A stretch of 64,000 nt of DNA from Nesterenkonia sp. E16_10 (lineage in GTDB: Bacteria > Actinomycetota > Actinomycetes > Actinomycetales > Micrococcaceae), in the NCBI RefSeq assembly GCF_017347085.1, contig NZ_JADPSA010000002.1, forward strand, positions 1 to 64,000, read 5' to 3'. Positions 63,464-64,000 of the stretch are shown here, one piece after another. The notes under the pieces were generated by a model, which saw only the letters and a list, made by a program, of their open reading frames with translations, was not told where the DNA came from and searched no databases. Every line of letters begins with the position of its first letter. The first letter of the stretch is position 1. A program made the position numbers and the translations under genes.

Positions 63464-63498
63464 CTCCCCGTCCGGACCACGAGGGTCCGAACGGGGAG
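63464..63498 (-). terminator. Hairpin terminator after the UPF0182 gene
   Basis: CTCCCCGTCCGGACC pairs with GGTCCGAACGGGGAG at 14 of 15 positions around a 5-base loop, 32 bases after the stop codon at 63530. No T-run follows. It separates this transcript from the tRNA gene. Confidence 0.75.
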
Positions 63499-63529
63499 AT
63501 TCTGCGGGTTTCAGATCAGCTCCTGGGGA

Positions 63530-64000
63530 TCACTCCTCCAGGTCAGCCTCGGCCTGCAGGGCATCGTCGATGGCCTGCTGCAACCGCTCCTGGGCCTCGC
63601 CATAGGTGGCGAAGTCACCGTCGGAGAGTGCCTCATCCGAGTCCTGGAGCGCCTCGCCTGCGCGATCCAGGGCGTCGTTCAGACGCTCCTGAGCGGGACC
63701 GGTCGGCGCGGTGGGACCCTCGGTCTCCTCGGCGTCGGTCTCCTCCTCGGTGGTGGCCTCTTCCTCAGCCGGCTCCTCCTCGGTGGTGGCGTCGTCCTCC
63801 GCCGGGGCTTCACCCTCGGGCACGTCAAGCTCGGAGTCCACCGCGTCACCGGTGACGCCTGAGCCATCGGCCACGGCCGCACCGGAGTTGCCGCCGAAGA
63901 CCTGGTCGAGGGCCTCGTCGAGGGTGTCGGCGAAGCCGACCTCCTCGCCGTAGGCGACCAGCACCTTGCGCAGCGCCGGGTAGGCGGCCGCCGCGCCGGT
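63530..64000 (-). CDS. UPF0182-family membrane protein, 3' part
   Basis: The last 156 codons of a gene that starts beyond the window. The visible frame reads [34 protein letters not shown], the C-terminal part typical of UPF0182 (COG1615) membrane proteins, followed by a long acidic stretch rich in Glu/Thr/Ala and a terminal helix [15 protein letters not shown]. The frame has no start here; the GTG at 63964 is internal (Val). UPF0182 proteins have about seven helices and a large extracytoplasmic region; the function is unknown. Confidence 0.88.
   Translation of the reverse strand, partial: TGAAAAYPALRKVLVAYGEEVGFADTLDEALDQVFGGNSGAAVADGSGVTGDAVDSELDVPEGEAPAEDDATTEEEPAEEEATTEEETDAEETEGPTAPTGPAQERLNDALDRAGEALQDSDEALSDGDFATYGEAQERLQQAIDDALQAEADLEE

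Overview
The window is a 64 kb piece of a high-GC actinobacterial chromosome. WhiB1, the MtrA-MtrB-LpqB signalling operon, a 180-kDa-type NAD-glutamate dehydrogenase, a long-form HPF, and PdxS/PdxT all point to Actinomycetia. The gene set, and gene order that resembles two mycobacterial segments (whiB1/pdtaS ... secA/hpf/comF/lpqB/mtrB/mtrA, and iscS/mnmA/metE-like), fit Micrococcales. My best guess is a Micrococcaceae member such as Nesterenkonia or Arthrobacter; this is inference from protein resemblance only. Most of the window is core chromosome. No phage, transposase, CRISPR array or rRNA was seen.

Layout, left to right. 62-6930 is a five-gene plus-strand operon (two GT4 glycosyltransferases, an ABC exporter, two APH-like kinases), every junction being a 4-bp ATGA overlap; it looks like a glycoconjugate assembly and export cassette. 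7035-9812 holds a small Trp/Ser-repeat surface protein and a two-component system (kinase then regulator, minus strand) bracketed by near-identical 18-bp palindromes, followed by a third kinase-like gene (9897-11219) and a small membrane protein. 12066-19017 is whiB1, pdtaS and the giant glutamate dehydrogenase. 19096-24284 carries a CpaE-like ATPase with a SAF protein (an orphan Tad/Flp-like pair), a small HTH protein, two unknown proteins and a LysM protein. 24297-33276 (minus) is secA, hpf, comF-like, lpqB, mtrB and mtrA. 33425-38856 (plus) is a membrane protein, DUF4129, DUF4350, MoxR and DUF58 operon.

38994-47738 covers tRNA thiolation (mnmA and a cysteine desulfurase), chorismate mutase, a MetE-like orphan, a VOC protein embedded in REP-like repeats, a J-domain protein, trmL, a sigma/anti-sigma fusion and rraA. 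47820-54699 covers a PIG-L deacetylase, an HtrA-like protease, a coiled-coil membrane protein with pspA, and pdxS-pdxT. 54774-62853 is more accessory: two paralogous LRV-like surface proteins, an ACR3/BASS transporter, a membrane protein, a Na+/H+ antiporter and two tandem paralogous lipoproteins. The window ends with an initiator tRNA-Met that has a clear promoter and terminator, and the 3' part of a UPF0182 gene.

The features I find most unusual are the sigma/anti-sigma single polypeptide (45586-47238), the paired palindromes of the two-component system, a family of about 61-bp REP-like elements around the VOC gene, several different 15-17-bp intergenic tandem repeats, a perfect 20-bp inverted repeat between hpf and secA, and a group of genes whose -10 boxes sit 6-8 bases before the start codon, implying leaderless mRNAs. 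Starts were re-chosen where a Shine-Dalgarno site, stop/start overlap or family alignment argued against the longest frame; these choices are stated in each entry.
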